NCBI GenBank assembly: GCA_016208015.1
Contig: JACQYW010000005.1
Span: 62,001-126,000 of the forward strand
Reading direction: 5' to 3'
DNA from: Nitrosomonadales bacterium
Lineage (GTDB): Bacteria; Pseudomonadota; Gammaproteobacteria; Burkholderiales; Gallionellaceae
Length of the DNA: 64,000 nt
Positions 45,721 to 57,883 of this stretch are shown here, in pieces (position 1 is the first letter of the stretch; the number at the start of each line of letters is the position of its first letter). The notes under the pieces are model-generated. The model saw nothing but the letters and a program-made list of their open reading frames with translations. It was not told where the DNA came from and made no database searches. Both the position numbers and the translations under genes were made by a program.

Positions 45721-46116
45721 ATGAAGAAATTGATCGCATTGTTCGTGTTGTTGGGCGTGGTGCTGGCGGCTCCGGCATACAGTGCCGACGAGAAGCAGGA
45801 GGGCTCGCTGTGGGAGCGTCTGCGCAAGAAGATCGAATTGCTCACCCCGAAAAAGAAGATCCAGACCACGACGGCGGTGGGTGGTGTGCGCGGTTCCCAG
45901 GCTGATGCGGACGATGTCTACTGGAAGGGCGAAGCCAATGCCCAGCCCATCGATTCCGATGAACTGGTGGCTTTCAAGAAGGCCATTTCCCTCGCTGATG
46001 CGGGCGATTTGCCCGGTGCACATTCCGCATTCAGCGATTTCCTGAAGAAACACCCGGACAGCCGCTTGCGTCCTGATGCCGAAGAAGCCTTGGCATCGCT
46101 GCAACCGAAGAAGTAG
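45721..46116 (+). CDS. Small exported helical-repeat protein (131 aa)
   Basis: A 131-residue protein with a Sec signal peptide (MKKLIALFVLLGVVLAAPAYSA), a basic stretch, and a C-terminal helical pair (ELVAFKKAISLADAGDLPGAHSAFSDFLKKHP) resembling one TPR unit. AAGGAG is placed well ahead of the ATG. It starts 49 bases after the NHL/transglutaminase gene, whose C-terminus is also TPR-like, so the two products may interact; this is inference. I recognise no family. Confidence 0.75.
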   Translation: MKKLIALFVLLGVVLAAPAYSADEKQEGSLWERLRKKIELLTPKKKIQTTTAVGGVRGSQADADDVYWKGEANAQPIDSDELVAFKKAISLADAGDLPGAHSAFSDFLKKHPDSRLRPDAEEALASLQPKK

Positions 46117-46200
46117 CCCCCGGCAGGCTGGGTTGGCTGGTGTTCAGCCCTCCCAGCCTCTATAATCCGTTCCCTTGCGAACCGGATGGTCGTTTTTCCC

Positions 46201-47454
46201 ATGCAGTTATTCACCTTTGGCATCAACCATCAAACCGCGCCGCTCGCCGTGCGCGAACAGATCGCGTTCAATGCCGAGACGCTCGACTCCGCTTTGCGCG
46301 ACCTTGTGGGCAATGGTGCCGCCAAAGAGGCGACCATCCTGTCCACCTGCAACCGCACCGAGATCTATTGCAGCACCAATGCGCCTGTTCAGGCGGTGGA
46401 TTGGCTGGCCTCGTATCACCATCTCCCCACCGCCGAGATCGAACCCTACATCTACCGCATGCCGCAGGAACAAGCGGTAAAACATGCTTTCCGCGTCGCC
46501 AGCGGCCTGGATTCCATGGTGCTGGGCGAGCCGCAGATTCTCGGGCAGATGAAGCAGGCGGTGCGTCAGGCCGAACAGGCGGGCACACTGGGGTTTCTGC
46601 TGCACAAGCTGTTCCAGCGCACCTTCTCGGTGGCCAAGGACGTGCGCACGCAGACCGAGATCGGCGCAAACCTGGTTTCCATGGCTGCTGCTGCCGTCAA
46701 GCTGGCCGAGCGCATCTTTCCCAGTATCACCGAGCAGCGCGTACTGTTCATCGGTGCGGGCGAGATGATCGAACTCAACGCGGTGCACTTCGCCGCGCGC
46801 ACCCCGCAGCACATCACTGTCGCCAATCGCACGCTTGAGCGGGCGCAGGTATTGGCGCGACGCATCAACGGCCATGCCATCACGCTCAATGAGTTGCCGG
46901 ACCAGTTGGCACAGCACGACATCATCGTCACCTGTACCGCCAGCCCGCTGCCCATCTTGGGCAAGGGCATGGTCGAGCGTGCGCTGAAACAGCGCAAGCA
47001 CCGGCCGTTGTTCATCGTCGATCTGGCGGTGCCGCGCGATGTCGAGAAGGAAGTCGCCGAGCTCGATGACGTGTTCCTCTACACCGTGGACGATCTGTCT
47101 GAAGTGGTGCGCGACGGTTTGGATGCGCGTCAGGGCGCGGTCAAGGAAGCCGAGGTCATCATCGCTTCCGGCGTCAACGAATTCATCCACTGGATGGAAT
47201 CGCGTGAAGTCGTACCGACCATCCGCACCTTGCGCGACCATGCCGAGCGCCAGCGTCGCCATGAGATGGAAAAAGCGCTACGCCTGCTGGCCAAAGGCGA
47301 AGCGCCCGAAAAGGTACTGGAATCCCTGAGCATGGGCCTGACCAATAAATTCCTGCACGCGCCCACGCAGACGCTGAATCAGGCGCAGGCGTCAGATCGC
47401 GATACCTTGCTGGATGCGATGCACCGCATCTATCACCTGCATCCTTCCGAATGA
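46201..47454 (+). CDS. hemA: Glutamyl-tRNA reductase
   Basis: A 417-residue NADPH enzyme that reduces glutamyl-tRNA to glutamate-1-semialdehyde, the first step of tetrapyrrole synthesis by the C5 route. The nucleophile is Cys50 in [10 protein letters not shown]. The NADPH-binding [13 protein letters not shown] and the C-terminal dimerisation helices are present. The ATG at 46201 begins the standard [15 protein letters not shown]. Its stop overlaps the prfA start (ATGA), the hemA-prfA-prmC order found in many proteobacteria. Confidence 0.97.
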   Translation: MQLFTFGINHQTAPLAVREQIAFNAETLDSALRDLVGNGAAKEATILSTCNRTEIYCSTNAPVQAVDWLASYHHLPTAEIEPYIYRMPQEQAVKHAFRVASGLDSMVLGEPQILGQMKQAVRQAEQAGTLGFLLHKLFQRTFSVAKDVRTQTEIGANLVSMAAAAVKLAERIFPSITEQRVLFIGAGEMIELNAVHFAARTPQHITVANRTLERAQVLARRINGHAITLNELPDQLAQHDIIVTCTASPLPILGKGMVERALKQRKHRPLFIVDLAVPRDVEKEVAELDDVFLYTVDDLSEVVRDGLDARQGAVKEAEVIIASGVNEFIHWMESREVVPTIRTLRDHAERQRRHEMEKALRLLAKGEAPEKVLESLSMGLTNKFLHAPTQTLNQAQASDRDTLLDAMHRIYHLHPSE

Positions 47455-48533
47455 AACCGAGTATCTCATCCAAACTCGCCCAACTCAGCGAACGGTTGGA
47501 CGAGGTCAACACTCTATTGAGCAGCGAGGAAGCCACCCGCGACATGGGCGCGTTCCGCAAACTCAACCGCGAGCGCACCGAGCTCGAACCGGTGGTCGAG
47601 CTCTATCACGCTTTCCTGTCCTGTGAGGCCGACATCGCCACCGCGCAAGAAATGGCGGGCGAGCCCGACATGCGCGAATTCGCCGAGGCCGAGGTCAAGT
47701 CCGGGCGCGAAAAGCTGGAACAACTCGAAGTCGAACTGCAAAAACAACTGCTGCCAAAAGCCCCCAACGATGAACGTAACGTCTTTCTCGAAGTGCGCGC
47801 CGGCACAGGCGGCGACGAAGCGGCCATCTTTGCCGGTGACATCTTCCGCATGTACTCGCGTTTCGCCGAGCGCCGCCGCTGGCAGGTCGAGGTCATCTCC
47901 GAAAGCCCAGGCGAGATGGGTGGCTACAAGGAAGTGATCGCCCGCATCATCGGTCAGGGCGCGTACTCGGTATTGAAGTTCGAGTCCGGCGCGCACCGCG
48001 TACAGCGCGTGCCCGCCACCGAGACGCAGGGGCGTATCCACACTTCCGCCTGCACCGTCGCCATCCTGCCCGAGGCCGACGAAGTGGGCGAGGTCGAACT
48101 CAATCCAGCCGACCTGCGCATCGACACCTTCCGCGCCAGCGGTGCGGGCGGGCAGCACATCAACAAGACCGACTCCGCCGTGCGCATCACCCACCTCCCG
48201 ACGGGTACCGTGGTCGAGTGCCAGGACGGCCGCTCGCAACACCAGAACAAAGCGCAAGCCCTGCGCGTGCTGGCAGCACGTATCAAGGACAAACAGGAGC
48301 AGGCCGCACACAGCAAGATTGCCGCCGAGCGCAAATCGCTGGTCGGCAGCGGCGACCGCTCCGAACGAATCCGTACCTATAACTTTCCGCAAGGTCGCGT
48401 TACCGACCACCGCATCAACCTCACGCTGTACAAGATGGACCAGATCATGGACGGTGACATCAGCGAACTCACCAACGCGCTGATGGCCGAGCATCAGGCC
48501 GAGCAATTGGCGGCACTGGCGGAAGAGCGCTGA
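47451..48533 (+). CDS. prfA: Peptide chain release factor 1
   Basis: A 360-residue release factor for UAA and UAG. The GGQ catalytic motif is at residues 233-235 ([10 protein letters not shown]), as in E. coli. The stop-codon-reading tripeptide PAT is in [10 protein letters not shown]. The Q of GGQ is the target of PrmC, encoded next and coupled by a TGATG overlap. The start overlaps the hemA stop by 4 bases. Confidence 0.98.
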   Translation: MKPSISSKLAQLSERLDEVNTLLSSEEATRDMGAFRKLNRERTELEPVVELYHAFLSCEADIATAQEMAGEPDMREFAEAEVKSGREKLEQLEVELQKQLLPKAPNDERNVFLEVRAGTGGDEAAIFAGDIFRMYSRFAERRRWQVEVISESPGEMGGYKEVIARIIGQGAYSVLKFESGAHRVQRVPATETQGRIHTSACTVAILPEADEVGEVELNPADLRIDTFRASGAGGQHINKTDSAVRITHLPTGTVVECQDGRSQHQNKAQALRVLAARIKDKQEQAAHSKIAAERKSLVGSGDRSERIRTYNFPQGRVTDHRINLTLYKMDQIMDGDISELTNALMAEHQAEQLAALAEER

Positions 48534-49399
48534 TGGCGGCACGCAGCATTCAGGATGTCATGTCTCGGGATGGTGCGTCGCTGAAAGCTGCCCTGGAACA
48601 ATCGGCTGCTGAAGCGCGTATCGAAGTGCAGATGCTGTTGCAGCGATCACTGCATGTCAGCCGCGCTTACCTATTGGCACACCCAGAACAGATACTCGAA
48701 GCCAGTCAGCAGGCTGCGTACGACACCATGTTGCAGCGGCGTCTGCGGGGCGAACCCATCGCGCACATCCTCGGCGAGCGCGAATTCTTTGGATTGAATT
48801 TCAAAGTCACTTCTGCCGCATTGATCCCGCGACCGGAAACCGAGCTGTTGGTCGAGCTGGCATTGCAGAGAATCCCGCAACATGGCGGATGTCGCGTGCT
48901 CGATCTTGGCACAGGCACGGGGGCGATAGGCCTGTCCATCGCGCACGACAGGCCGGATGTCGAGGTGGTGGCGGTGGATGCTTCGCAAGGAGCGCTGGAA
49001 GTGGCGCGCGAGAATGCGCAGCGAATGACGATTTCCAATACGAGTTTCGTGCAAAGCGACTGGTTCGAAGCATTGGGCGCACAGCATTTCAAGATTATCG
49101 TTTCCAATCCCCCATATATCGCGGTGGCCGACCCGCACCTTGCGCAGGGGGATGTGCGCTTCGAGCCTGTGTCTGCCTTGGTTTCCGGGGTCGATGGTTT
49201 GGAAGACATTCGCCAGATCGTTGCGCGGGCAGGTGAGTTCCTTGAACGCGGCGGTTGGCTCTTGCTGGAGCACGGCTATGATCAGGCGCAGAGCGTCAGG
49301 GAGATATTGCTGCTGAATGGTTACGAGGATGTCTTTTCGGCGAAGGATATTGCCGGGATAGAACGGGTCAGCGGCGGGATTTTTTCAAAAATTCAATAA
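48533..49399 (+). CDS. prmC: Release factor glutamine methyltransferase
   Basis: A 288-residue SAM-dependent enzyme that N5-methylates the glutamine of the GGQ motif in release factors. The SAM loop is DLGTGTGAIGLSIA, and NPPY in VSNPPYIAV is the substrate motif. An N-terminal helical domain binds the release factor. It is coupled to prfA, its substrate gene. The following 160 bases lead to a terminator at 49560. Confidence 0.95.
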   Translation: MAARSIQDVMSRDGASLKAALEQSAAEARIEVQMLLQRSLHVSRAYLLAHPEQILEASQQAAYDTMLQRRLRGEPIAHILGEREFFGLNFKVTSAALIPRPETELLVELALQRIPQHGGCRVLDLGTGTGAIGLSIAHDRPDVEVVAVDASQGALEVARENAQRMTISNTSFVQSDWFEALGAQHFKIIVSNPPYIAVADPHLAQGDVRFEPVSALVSGVDGLEDIRQIVARAGEFLERGGWLLLEHGYDQAQSVREILLLNGYEDVFSAKDIAGIERVSGGIFSKIQ

Positions 49400-49433
49400 G
49401 TTTGTGGAAGGGATGGGGTGGCGGCAGGGGAAA

Positions 49434-49559
49434 GGTATAGGCCGTTATATAGGCCGTTTGGCATATATGCAACCCGGAAACAGACTCCTACAATCCGTCC
49501 TGAGTTGTTAGAGCCTTGAGTTGTAGCCAACTCAATCTTTCATACTCTCCTCCTATTCT
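49434..49559 (+). promoter_or_regulatory. Candidate promoter/short transcript ahead of the 49560 terminator
   Basis: The intergenic stretch after prmC contains AAGGTATAGGC, TTATATAGG and TTTGGCATATAT (49432-49468), then GTTGTTAGAG, and ends in a strong terminator with no gene in between. A related arrangement (AAGGTATAGGC, TTCTATAT, TTTGGTCTATAT, CTGTTAGAG) stands upstream of the lipoprotein gene at 60155-60215. This suggests a shared promoter or regulator site and, here, a short untranslated RNA. The evidence is motif similarity only. Confidence 0.35.
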
Positions 49560-49587
49560 GGGCCATCGCAAGGTGGCCCGTTTTTTT
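49560..49587 (+). terminator. Rho-independent terminator
   Basis: GGGCCATC-GCAA-GGTGGCCC forms an 8-bp stem with a GCAA tetraloop and is followed by GTTTTTTT. It would end prmC or a short RNA started after prmC. Confidence 0.88.
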
Positions 49588-49607
49588 GCCTGCGATTCTC
49601 GCAGAAC

Positions 49608-50999
49608 TCAGGAGGCGAGCAGTTTGCGTGCGCGTGCGATGGCAGCTTCGACCTGGTTGGGCGCGGTACCGCCGGTGTGGTTGCGTGCCGCGAGCGAACC
49701 CTCCAGCGTCAGCACAGCGTAGATGTCGTCTGCGATGAGCGTCGAGAATTGCTGCAATTCATCCAGCTTGAGTTCGGCCAGGTCGCAGCCTTTTTGTTCG
49801 GCATGGCGCACCGCGAGCGCCACAGCCTCGTGCGCATCGCGGAACGGTAGCCCTTTCTTTACCAGATAGTCGGCCAGATCGGTGGCAGTGGCATAACCCT
49901 GCAACGCAGCACGGCGCATGGCTTCCGGTTTGACAGTGATGCCGCGCATCATGTCGGCATAGATGCGCAGTGTTTGCGTCAAGGTGTCCACGGTGTCGAA
50001 CAGCGGCTCCTTGTCTTCCTGGTTGTCCTTGTTGTAGGCCAGCGGCTGGCCCTTCATCAGGGTGAGCAGCGCGACCAGATTTCCGTTCACACGTCCGGCC
50101 TTGCCGCGCACCAGTTCCGGTACGTCGGGATTCTTTTTCTGCGGCATGATGGACGAGCCGGTGCAGAAACGGTCGGCGATGTCGATGAAACCGAAACGCG
50201 GATTCATCCACAGGATCAACTCCTCCGACAGGCGCGACAAGTGCGTCATGACCAGTGCGGAAGCGGCGGTGAATTCGATGGCGAAGTCGCGGTCGGACAC
50301 GGCATCCAGAGAGTTCTCGCAGACGCCGTCGAAGCCCAGCAGCTCGGCGACATATTCGCGCTTGATGGGATAGCTGGTGCCGGCCAGTGCGGCGGCACCC
50401 AGCGGCAAGCGGTTCACGCGGCGACGCGCGTCGGCGAAACGGCCAACGTCACGCTGGCACATCTCGAAATAGGCCATCAGATGATGGGCGAAGCTCACCG
50501 GCTGCGCCACTTGCAGATGGGTGAAGCCTGGCATGATGGTGTGCGTGTGGTGTTGTGCCAGGTCGAGCAAAGAGGTTTGCAGTCCCTTTAGCAGTGCGAT
50601 GATGTTGTCGGTCTCGCTGCGCAGATACAAACGGATGTCGGTGGCCACCTGGTCGTTGCGCGAACGACCGGTATGCAGGCGTTTTCCTGCATCGCCGACC
50701 AGCGCGGTCAGACGTTTCTCGATGTTCAGATGCACGTCTTCCAGGTCGAGCTGCCAGACGAAATCGCCGCTGATGATCTCGTTCTCGATCTGGGCCAGCC
50801 CGCGCTGGATGTCTTTCATATCTTGCGCGCTGATGATGTTGCAGGTCGCCAGCATCTGGGCATGCGCCAGGGAGCCCTGGATGTCGTAAAGTGCCAGGCG
50901 TTTGTCGAAATCGACCGAAGCGGTATAACGCTTCACCAATTCCGCCACGGGTTCGTTGAAACGTCCCGACCAGGTCTGATTGTCTTGCATCGTAGCCAT
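49608..50999 (-). CDS. argH: Argininosuccinate lyase
   Basis: A 463-residue enzyme of the aspartase/fumarase superfamily that releases arginine and fumarate from argininosuccinate. The signature [12 protein letters not shown] holds the catalytic serine loop. [13 protein letters not shown] and [16 protein letters not shown] are also standard. The ATG at 50999 gives [14 protein letters not shown]; a start at 50990 is possible. It is divergent from the histidine kinase gene with 36 bases between them. Confidence 0.97.
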   Translation of the reverse strand: MATMQDNQTWSGRFNEPVAELVKRYTASVDFDKRLALYDIQGSLAHAQMLATCNIISAQDMKDIQRGLAQIENEIISGDFVWQLDLEDVHLNIEKRLTALVGDAGKRLHTGRSRNDQVATDIRLYLRSETDNIIALLKGLQTSLLDLAQHHTHTIMPGFTHLQVAQPVSFAHHLMAYFEMCQRDVGRFADARRRVNRLPLGAAALAGTSYPIKREYVAELLGFDGVCENSLDAVSDRDFAIEFTAASALVMTHLSRLSEELILWMNPRFGFIDIADRFCTGSSIMPQKKNPDVPELVRGKAGRVNGNLVALLTLMKGQPLAYNKDNQEDKEPLFDTVDTLTQTLRIYADMMRGITVKPEAMRRAALQGYATATDLADYLVKKGLPFRDAHEAVALAVRHAEQKGCDLAELKLDELQQFSTLIADDIYAVLTLEGSLAARNHTGGTAPNQVEAAIARARKLLAS

Positions 51000-51035
51000 G
51001 TCTTGTCCAGAATGAGCGGCACTTGAAAGGTCGAT

Positions 51036-52076
51036 ATGCCGGAGACGCGCAGTATAAATCAAAACATTCCCCCCAAGCTGTTGCCCGACTTCCGCAATAT
51101 GGGGACGGTATTGCGAATCGTCCTGCTGACCAACGCGATCGCCCTGCTTGGCGCGCTCTCGCAGGCGGTCTCGCTGGCCGATTTGCAAAGCAGCCTGCTG
51201 CAGGGTTCCGCCTTGCTGCAACCGGTGCTGCTGACCAGCCTGTTGCTGCTTTATTCGTTAAACCCGCTATTCGCGCGCGTACCCTACTGGCAGGGCGCTA
51301 CGGTTGCGGCTGCGGTCGTGGCCGTAGCCGCCGTCATGGTCTCCATGCTGGGCCGCGAAATATTGTTTGCGCCGGACGACACCGGCGATTTCCGCTATGT
51401 GCGACATGCGCTGGTTGGTGCCGCTGTCGCATTGCTGCTGCTGGCGTACTTCCGTCTGCGCGCATTGGCATTGGCTCCCGCGAAACATGAAGCGCGCCTG
51501 CAGGCACTGCAGGCGCGCATCCGCCCGCACTTCCTGTTCAACACCATCAACGCCGTACTGAGCATCGTGCGAGCCGACCCGAAGCGCGCCGAGACCGCGC
51601 TGGAAGACATGGCCGACCTGTTCCGTATGGCGATGACGGAACCTCGCGAACTGGTCGCGCTGGACAAGGAGGTGGAGCTGGCGCGCCAGTATCTGGCCAT
51701 CGAAGAACTGCGTCTTGGCGAGCGTCTCAAAGTGCACTGGGATACCGGGGATATGCCGCCGGATGCGCTCATCCCGCCGCTGATCCTGCAGCCGCTGCTG
51801 GAGAATGCCGTCTATCACGGCGTTGAGCCGCTGCAGCAGGGCGGGACCATCGAAGTCAGGCTGTACCGGGCGCGCGACGAACTGCATCTGGAAGTACGCA
51901 ACCCTTCGCAAGGCCAGGCTTCTTTGCATCCGAACGGAAACAGGATGGCGCTTTCCAACATCCGCGAACGGTTGTCATTGCTGTTCGACGTCGAAGCGCA
52001 GTACCAGGTCGAGCATGACGCCGCGCATTATCAGGTTCACATCATCATCCCCTATGTGAAAGGCCAGCCAGCATGA
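51036..52076 (+). CDS. LytS/AlgZ-type sensor histidine kinase
   Basis: A 346-residue membrane kinase. About four hydrophobic segments (residues 24-140) precede the HisKA_7TM/LytS-type phosphoacceptor domain with His165 in [14 protein letters not shown], then a GHKL ATPase domain ([12 protein letters not shown] as N box). There is no separate sensor domain. It matches the AlgZ/FimS branch. The stop overlaps the response regulator start (ATGA), so the two form a translationally coupled two-component pair. The signal is unknown. Confidence 0.88.
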   Translation: MPETRSINQNIPPKLLPDFRNMGTVLRIVLLTNAIALLGALSQAVSLADLQSSLLQGSALLQPVLLTSLLLLYSLNPLFARVPYWQGATVAAAVVAVAAVMVSMLGREILFAPDDTGDFRYVRHALVGAAVALLLLAYFRLRALALAPAKHEARLQALQARIRPHFLFNTINAVLSIVRADPKRAETALEDMADLFRMAMTEPRELVALDKEVELARQYLAIEELRLGERLKVHWDTGDMPPDALIPPLILQPLLENAVYHGVEPLQQGGTIEVRLYRARDELHLEVRNPSQGQASLHPNGNRMALSNIRERLSLLFDVEAQYQVEHDAAHYQVHIIIPYVKGQPA

Positions 52077-52834
52077 GCGACACCATCACCGTGCCGCTCA
52101 CCGTTTTCATCGTGGACGACGAGGCGCCGGCGCGCAATCGATTGAAAGAATTGCTCGCCGATTGCGAGGCGCAGTTTCCGCTTCAGCTGACGGGTGAGGC
52201 GGCCAACGGCCATGAAGCGCTGGACAAACTGGCGGAGAATCCGGCCGAGGTCGTGCTCATGGACATCCGCATGCCGCAGATGGACGGCATCGAACTGGCG
52301 CGCCATCTCAACAAACTCGAACATCCGCCGGTCATCATCTTTACCACCGCGTACGATGCCTACGCCATCCAGGCCTTCGAACAGCGCGCCATCGACTATC
52401 TGCTCAAACCGATCCGACTGGGTCGCCTGTTCGATGCCCTGTCCCGTGCCCGCGATGCCGTGCCGATCCGTACCGAGGTCTTGCAGGAACTCACCCCGGA
52501 GCCGCGCAGTTTCCTGTCGGCGCACGAGCGCGGCAAGGTATTGCTGATTCCCATCGAGAAAGTGCTCTATCTGCGCGCCGAAATGAAATATGTCACCGTA
52601 CGCACCGCCGAACGCGAATATCTGATCGAAGAATCGCTCACCGCGCTGGAAAAGGAATACGCCACGCGCTTTGTGCGTACCCACCGCAGTTGCCTGGTGG
52701 CAAAGAGTGCCATCGCCGGGTTTGAAAAGGGCGGGGAAGAAGGCGAAAGCGGCTGGCTGATGAAACTGAACGGCATCGAGGAAAGATTGCCGATCAGCCG
52801 CCGGCAACTGGCGAGCGTGAAGGGCAAGGGCTAA
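52073..52834 (+). CDS. LytTR-family response regulator (AlgR-like)
   Basis: A 253-residue regulator: a receiver domain (residues 11-125; acidic pocket Asp15/Asp16, phosphoacceptor Asp64 in LMDIRMPQMDG, Lys in LLKPI) and a LytTR DNA-binding domain (about 150-250; KYVTVRTAEREYLIEESL, RFVRTHRSCLV). It is paired with the AlgZ-like kinase. AlgR proteins control surface traits in pseudomonads; targets here are unknown, though the GGA-rich RNA candidate lies directly downstream. Confidence 0.9.
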   Translation: MSDTITVPLTVFIVDDEAPARNRLKELLADCEAQFPLQLTGEAANGHEALDKLAENPAEVVLMDIRMPQMDGIELARHLNKLEHPPVIIFTTAYDAYAIQAFEQRAIDYLLKPIRLGRLFDALSRARDAVPIRTEVLQELTPEPRSFLSAHERGKVLLIPIEKVLYLRAEMKYVTVRTAEREYLIEESLTALEKEYATRFVRTHRSCLVAKSAIAGFEKGGEEGESGWLMKLNGIEERLPISRRQLASVKGKG

Positions 52835-52980
52835 AAGCACCGCCACGGGGACGCTTATTTCGCGTGAACCGCACAATTAACCCATTTCTCACATTTTGTT
52901 GACGTTCCCTTTACAGAGACACCGTTATTATTCAACCGTCTTGTGCAGTCAGCACGTTCTGCCAATCGGATCGGTGCTCT

Positions 52981-53209
52981 GCATAAAGGAGGGGGAATGG
53001 GAGGCTGCAAGACAGGCAATTTCTGTTGCCGGGAGCGTCCTGAATAACAATAACTACCAAGCAATGTGGGTGAGACGCTGTGCAATTCGCGATCTCCGGT
53101 GGACAGGGGAGCCGCAGAGGATCGCATCAGGGAGGAACAGCGTTAACTCATCACACAATAGCGAGTAGAGGCAAAGCGATTTGGGAGACTTCGGTCTCCC
53201 AATTTTTTT
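52981..53209 (+). ncRNA. Candidate CsrA/RsmA-binding small RNA
   Basis: About 230 bases containing ten GGA trinucleotides (clusters AAAGGAGGGGGAATGGGAGG near 52986 and GTGGACAGGGGA, AGAGGAT, CAGGGAGGAACA at 53099-53149), ending in an independent terminator with a TTCG loop. GGA repeats in an untranslated RNA are the hallmark of CsrB/RsmY-type RNAs that titrate the translational regulator CsrA. Homology, folding and expression are untested, and the 5' end is a guess. Confidence 0.4.
53181..53209 (+). terminator. Rho-independent terminator with TTCG loop
   Basis: TTGGGAGAC-TTCG-GTCTCCCAA is followed by seven T residues. It would end the GGA-rich RNA and any read-through from the response regulator gene. 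Confidence 0.92.
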
Positions 53210-53235
53210 GTCCGGGGAAAACCGGGCTGAATGCG

Positions 53236-56004
<2,769 letters not shown>

Positions 56005-56099
56005 ACCGTTTCTGTATATGTCGGCGGCGCAAAAGCTCGGCGCACCTGTTAGAATGCGCCGTGCATCGACCGCAAATTATTTATCGTTAGGAAACCCCG

Positions 56100-57044
56100 A
56101 TGAATCAGGCTTCACTTACTCCCCCAGCCCGTCTGGTGATCGCTTCGCGCGAGAGCGCATTGGCCATGTGGCAAGCAGAACACATTCGCGACAGACTGCG
56201 CGCATTATACCCGCAAACTTCGGTCAGCATTCTGGGCATGACCACACAGGGAGACCAGATTCTCGATGTGACTTTATCCAAGATCGGCGGCAAAGGCCTG
56301 TTCGTCAAGGAACTGGAGACCGCGCTGGAGAACGGCAGCGCCGACATCGCCGTGCATTCGCTCAAAGACGTGCCGATGAACCTGCCGGACGGTTTTACCC
56401 TGGCCTGCATCGGCGAGCGCGAAGACCCGCGCGACGCTTTCGTCTCCAACAGGTTCGACAACCTCGCCGCTCTGCCTGCGGGCAGCGTGGTCGGCACCTC
56501 CAGCCTGCGCCGCGAAAGCCAGTTGCGCGCGCGCTTCCCGCATCTCAAGATCGAACCGCTGCGCGGCAACGTGCAGACCCGCCTGCGCAAACTGGACGAA
56601 GGCCAGTATTCCGCCATCATCCTCGCTGCCGCCGGCCTGAAACGTCTGGGTCTGGGCGACCGCATCCGCGCCGTGATCTCCAGCGAAGACAGCCTGCCCG
56701 CCGTGGGCCAGGGTGCCTTGGGTATCGAGACGCGTGCCGACCGGCCCGACCTGAAAGCCGTGCTGGCACCGCTGCACCATGCCGACACGGCTGCCTGTGT
56801 GCTGGCAGAACGCGCGATGAGCCGCGCCCTGGCCGGCAGCTGTTCAGTGCCGCTGGGCGGTTTCGCCGAAGTGCAAAACGGCAAGCTGCGCATGCGCGGT
56901 TTCGTTGCCACGCCGGACGGTGCCCGCCTGTTGCGCGCCGAGCATATCGGCGACATCGCGCAACCCGAGGCGTTGGGCGATCTGATCGCGCAGGACTTGC
57001 TCAAGCAGGGCGCTGGAGAGATCCTCGCCGCGCTGAATGGCTGA
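56100..57044 (+). CDS. hemC: Hydroxymethylbilane synthase (porphobilinogen deaminase)
   Basis: A 314-residue enzyme that links four porphobilinogen units into hydroxymethylbilane. The dipyrromethane cofactor is carried by Cys248 in [39 protein letters not shown] and [11 protein letters not shown] are standard. It heads the hemCDXY operon, and its end overlaps the annotated hemD start by 8 bases. Confidence 0.98.
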   Translation: MNQASLTPPARLVIASRESALAMWQAEHIRDRLRALYPQTSVSILGMTTQGDQILDVTLSKIGGKGLFVKELETALENGSADIAVHSLKDVPMNLPDGFTLACIGEREDPRDAFVSNRFDNLAALPAGSVVGTSSLRRESQLRARFPHLKIEPLRGNVQTRLRKLDEGQYSAIILAAAGLKRLGLGDRIRAVISSEDSLPAVGQGALGIETRADRPDLKAVLAPLHHADTAACVLAERAMSRALAGSCSVPLGGFAEVQNGKLRMRGFVATPDGARLLRAEHIGDIAQPEALGDLIAQDLLKQGAGEILAALNG

Positions 57045-57879
57045 CGAGCCTGGGCGCTCCCTTCACCCCAACCCTCTCCCGCAAGCGGGAGAGGGGACAA
57101 ACGAATCGTTACGCGAATTGCACATTAATCTGCCGCTGGCCGGATTGCATATCGTCGTCACGCGGCCGCGTGAACAAGCGGCCGGGTTGATACAGCGCAT
57201 CGAACGACTGGGTGGCAACGCCCTGCCGTTCTCCCTGCTGGAGATCGAGGCTGTGCCGGATGCGCAGGCATTGCGCCGGCAACTCTCCCGCCTCGAACAA
57301 ACCGACCTTGCCATCTTCATCAGTCCCAATGCCGTGCGCTACGGCATGGCGGCGATCGCTGCGGCGGGCGGTTTGCCGCCGATGCTGCAGATCGCCACGG
57401 TCGGTCAGGGCAGCGCCAGGGCCTTGCAGGAACACGGTGTCGCAAGGGTCATCGTCCCGGCCGAACGTTTCGATAGCGAAGGACTGCTGGCTATGCCGGA
57501 ACTGCAGGATGTCGGCGGCAAGCGCGTGATGATCCTGCGCGGCGACGGCGGGCGCGAACTGTTGGGCGATACGCTCGGGGCGCGCGGTGCGACGGTGGAA
57601 TATGTCACCTGCTATCTGCGGCGCAAACATGATCTGGATGTCGGTATGCTGCGGGCGGCCAGAGCCGATGCCATCACAGTGACCAGCAGCGAAGCACTGG
57701 CGCATCTGTGGGAGATGCTGGAAGGAACGGAACTGGCCGGCACCGCATTGTTCGTGCCGCATCCGCGCATCGCCGAACTGGCGCAGAATCAAGGATGGAC
57801 GAATATCGTCGTCACCGAATCCGGAGATGACGGTTTGATCGCCAGTTTGGTAGCATGGGCGCACACGGACCGGAAATGA
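57037..57879 (+). CDS. hemD: Uroporphyrinogen-III synthase, with a repeat-derived N-terminus
   Basis: A protein of up to 280 residues that closes and inverts ring D to form uroporphyrinogen III. The HemD fold begins near [14 protein letters not shown] (about residue 38) and contains [30 protein letters not shown] [11 protein letters not shown] and [11 protein letters not shown]. Residues 10-24 are encoded by a palindromic repeat (57072-57095), so the first 37 residues are probably not part of the fold. If translation starts at the ATG at 57037 the repeat is translated; TTG codons at 57118 and 57142 would exclude it. Confidence 0.88.
   Translation: MADEPGRSLHPNPLPQAGEGTNESLRELHINLPLAGLHIVVTRPREQAAGLIQRIERLGGNALPFSLLEIEAVPDAQALRRQLSRLEQTDLAIFISPNAVRYGMAAIAAAGGLPPMLQIATVGQGSARALQEHGVARVIVPAERFDSEGLLAMPELQDVGGKRVMILRGDGGRELLGDTLGARGATVEYVTCYLRRKHDLDVGMLRAARADAITVTSSEALAHLWEMLEGTELAGTALFVPHPRIAELAQNQGWTNIVVTESGDDGLIASLVAWAHTDRK
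57072..57095. repeat. Perfect palindromic repeat inside the hemD 5' region
   Basis: CCCTCTCCCGC and GCGGGAGAGGG pair perfectly around AA. The flanking CACCCCAACCCTC matches a repeat common in proteobacterial intergenic regions, and it shares CCTCTCCC/GGGAGAGG with the repeat at 23339. Here it lies in frame between the hemC stop and the conserved HemD domain. Confidence 0.85.
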
Positions 57880-57883
57880 CGCG

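Larger units (their letters stand above)
52835..53235. other. 401-bp intergenic region holding a GGA-rich RNA candidate
   Basis: Between the response regulator and convergent ppc no protein gene is convincing. A TTGACG (52899) with A+T-rich TTATTATTC about 20 bases on could be a promoter. From 52987 the plus strand is GGA-rich and ends in a strong terminator. A 16-codon frame (52997-53047) with AAAGGAGGGGG ahead of it is noted but not called. Confidence 0.5.

Noticed and set aside
52997..53047. 16-codon frame with a very strong ribosome-binding site inside the GGA-rich RNA
   Set aside because: The AAAGGAGGGGG can equally be part of the GGA-motif array; a Cys-rich 16-residue peptide has no further support. 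Kept only as an alternative.
52835..53235. tmRNA, 6S RNA, 4.5S RNA or c-di-GMP riboswitch as identity of the intergenic RNA
   Set aside because: None of their conserved core sequences were found on reading the region.
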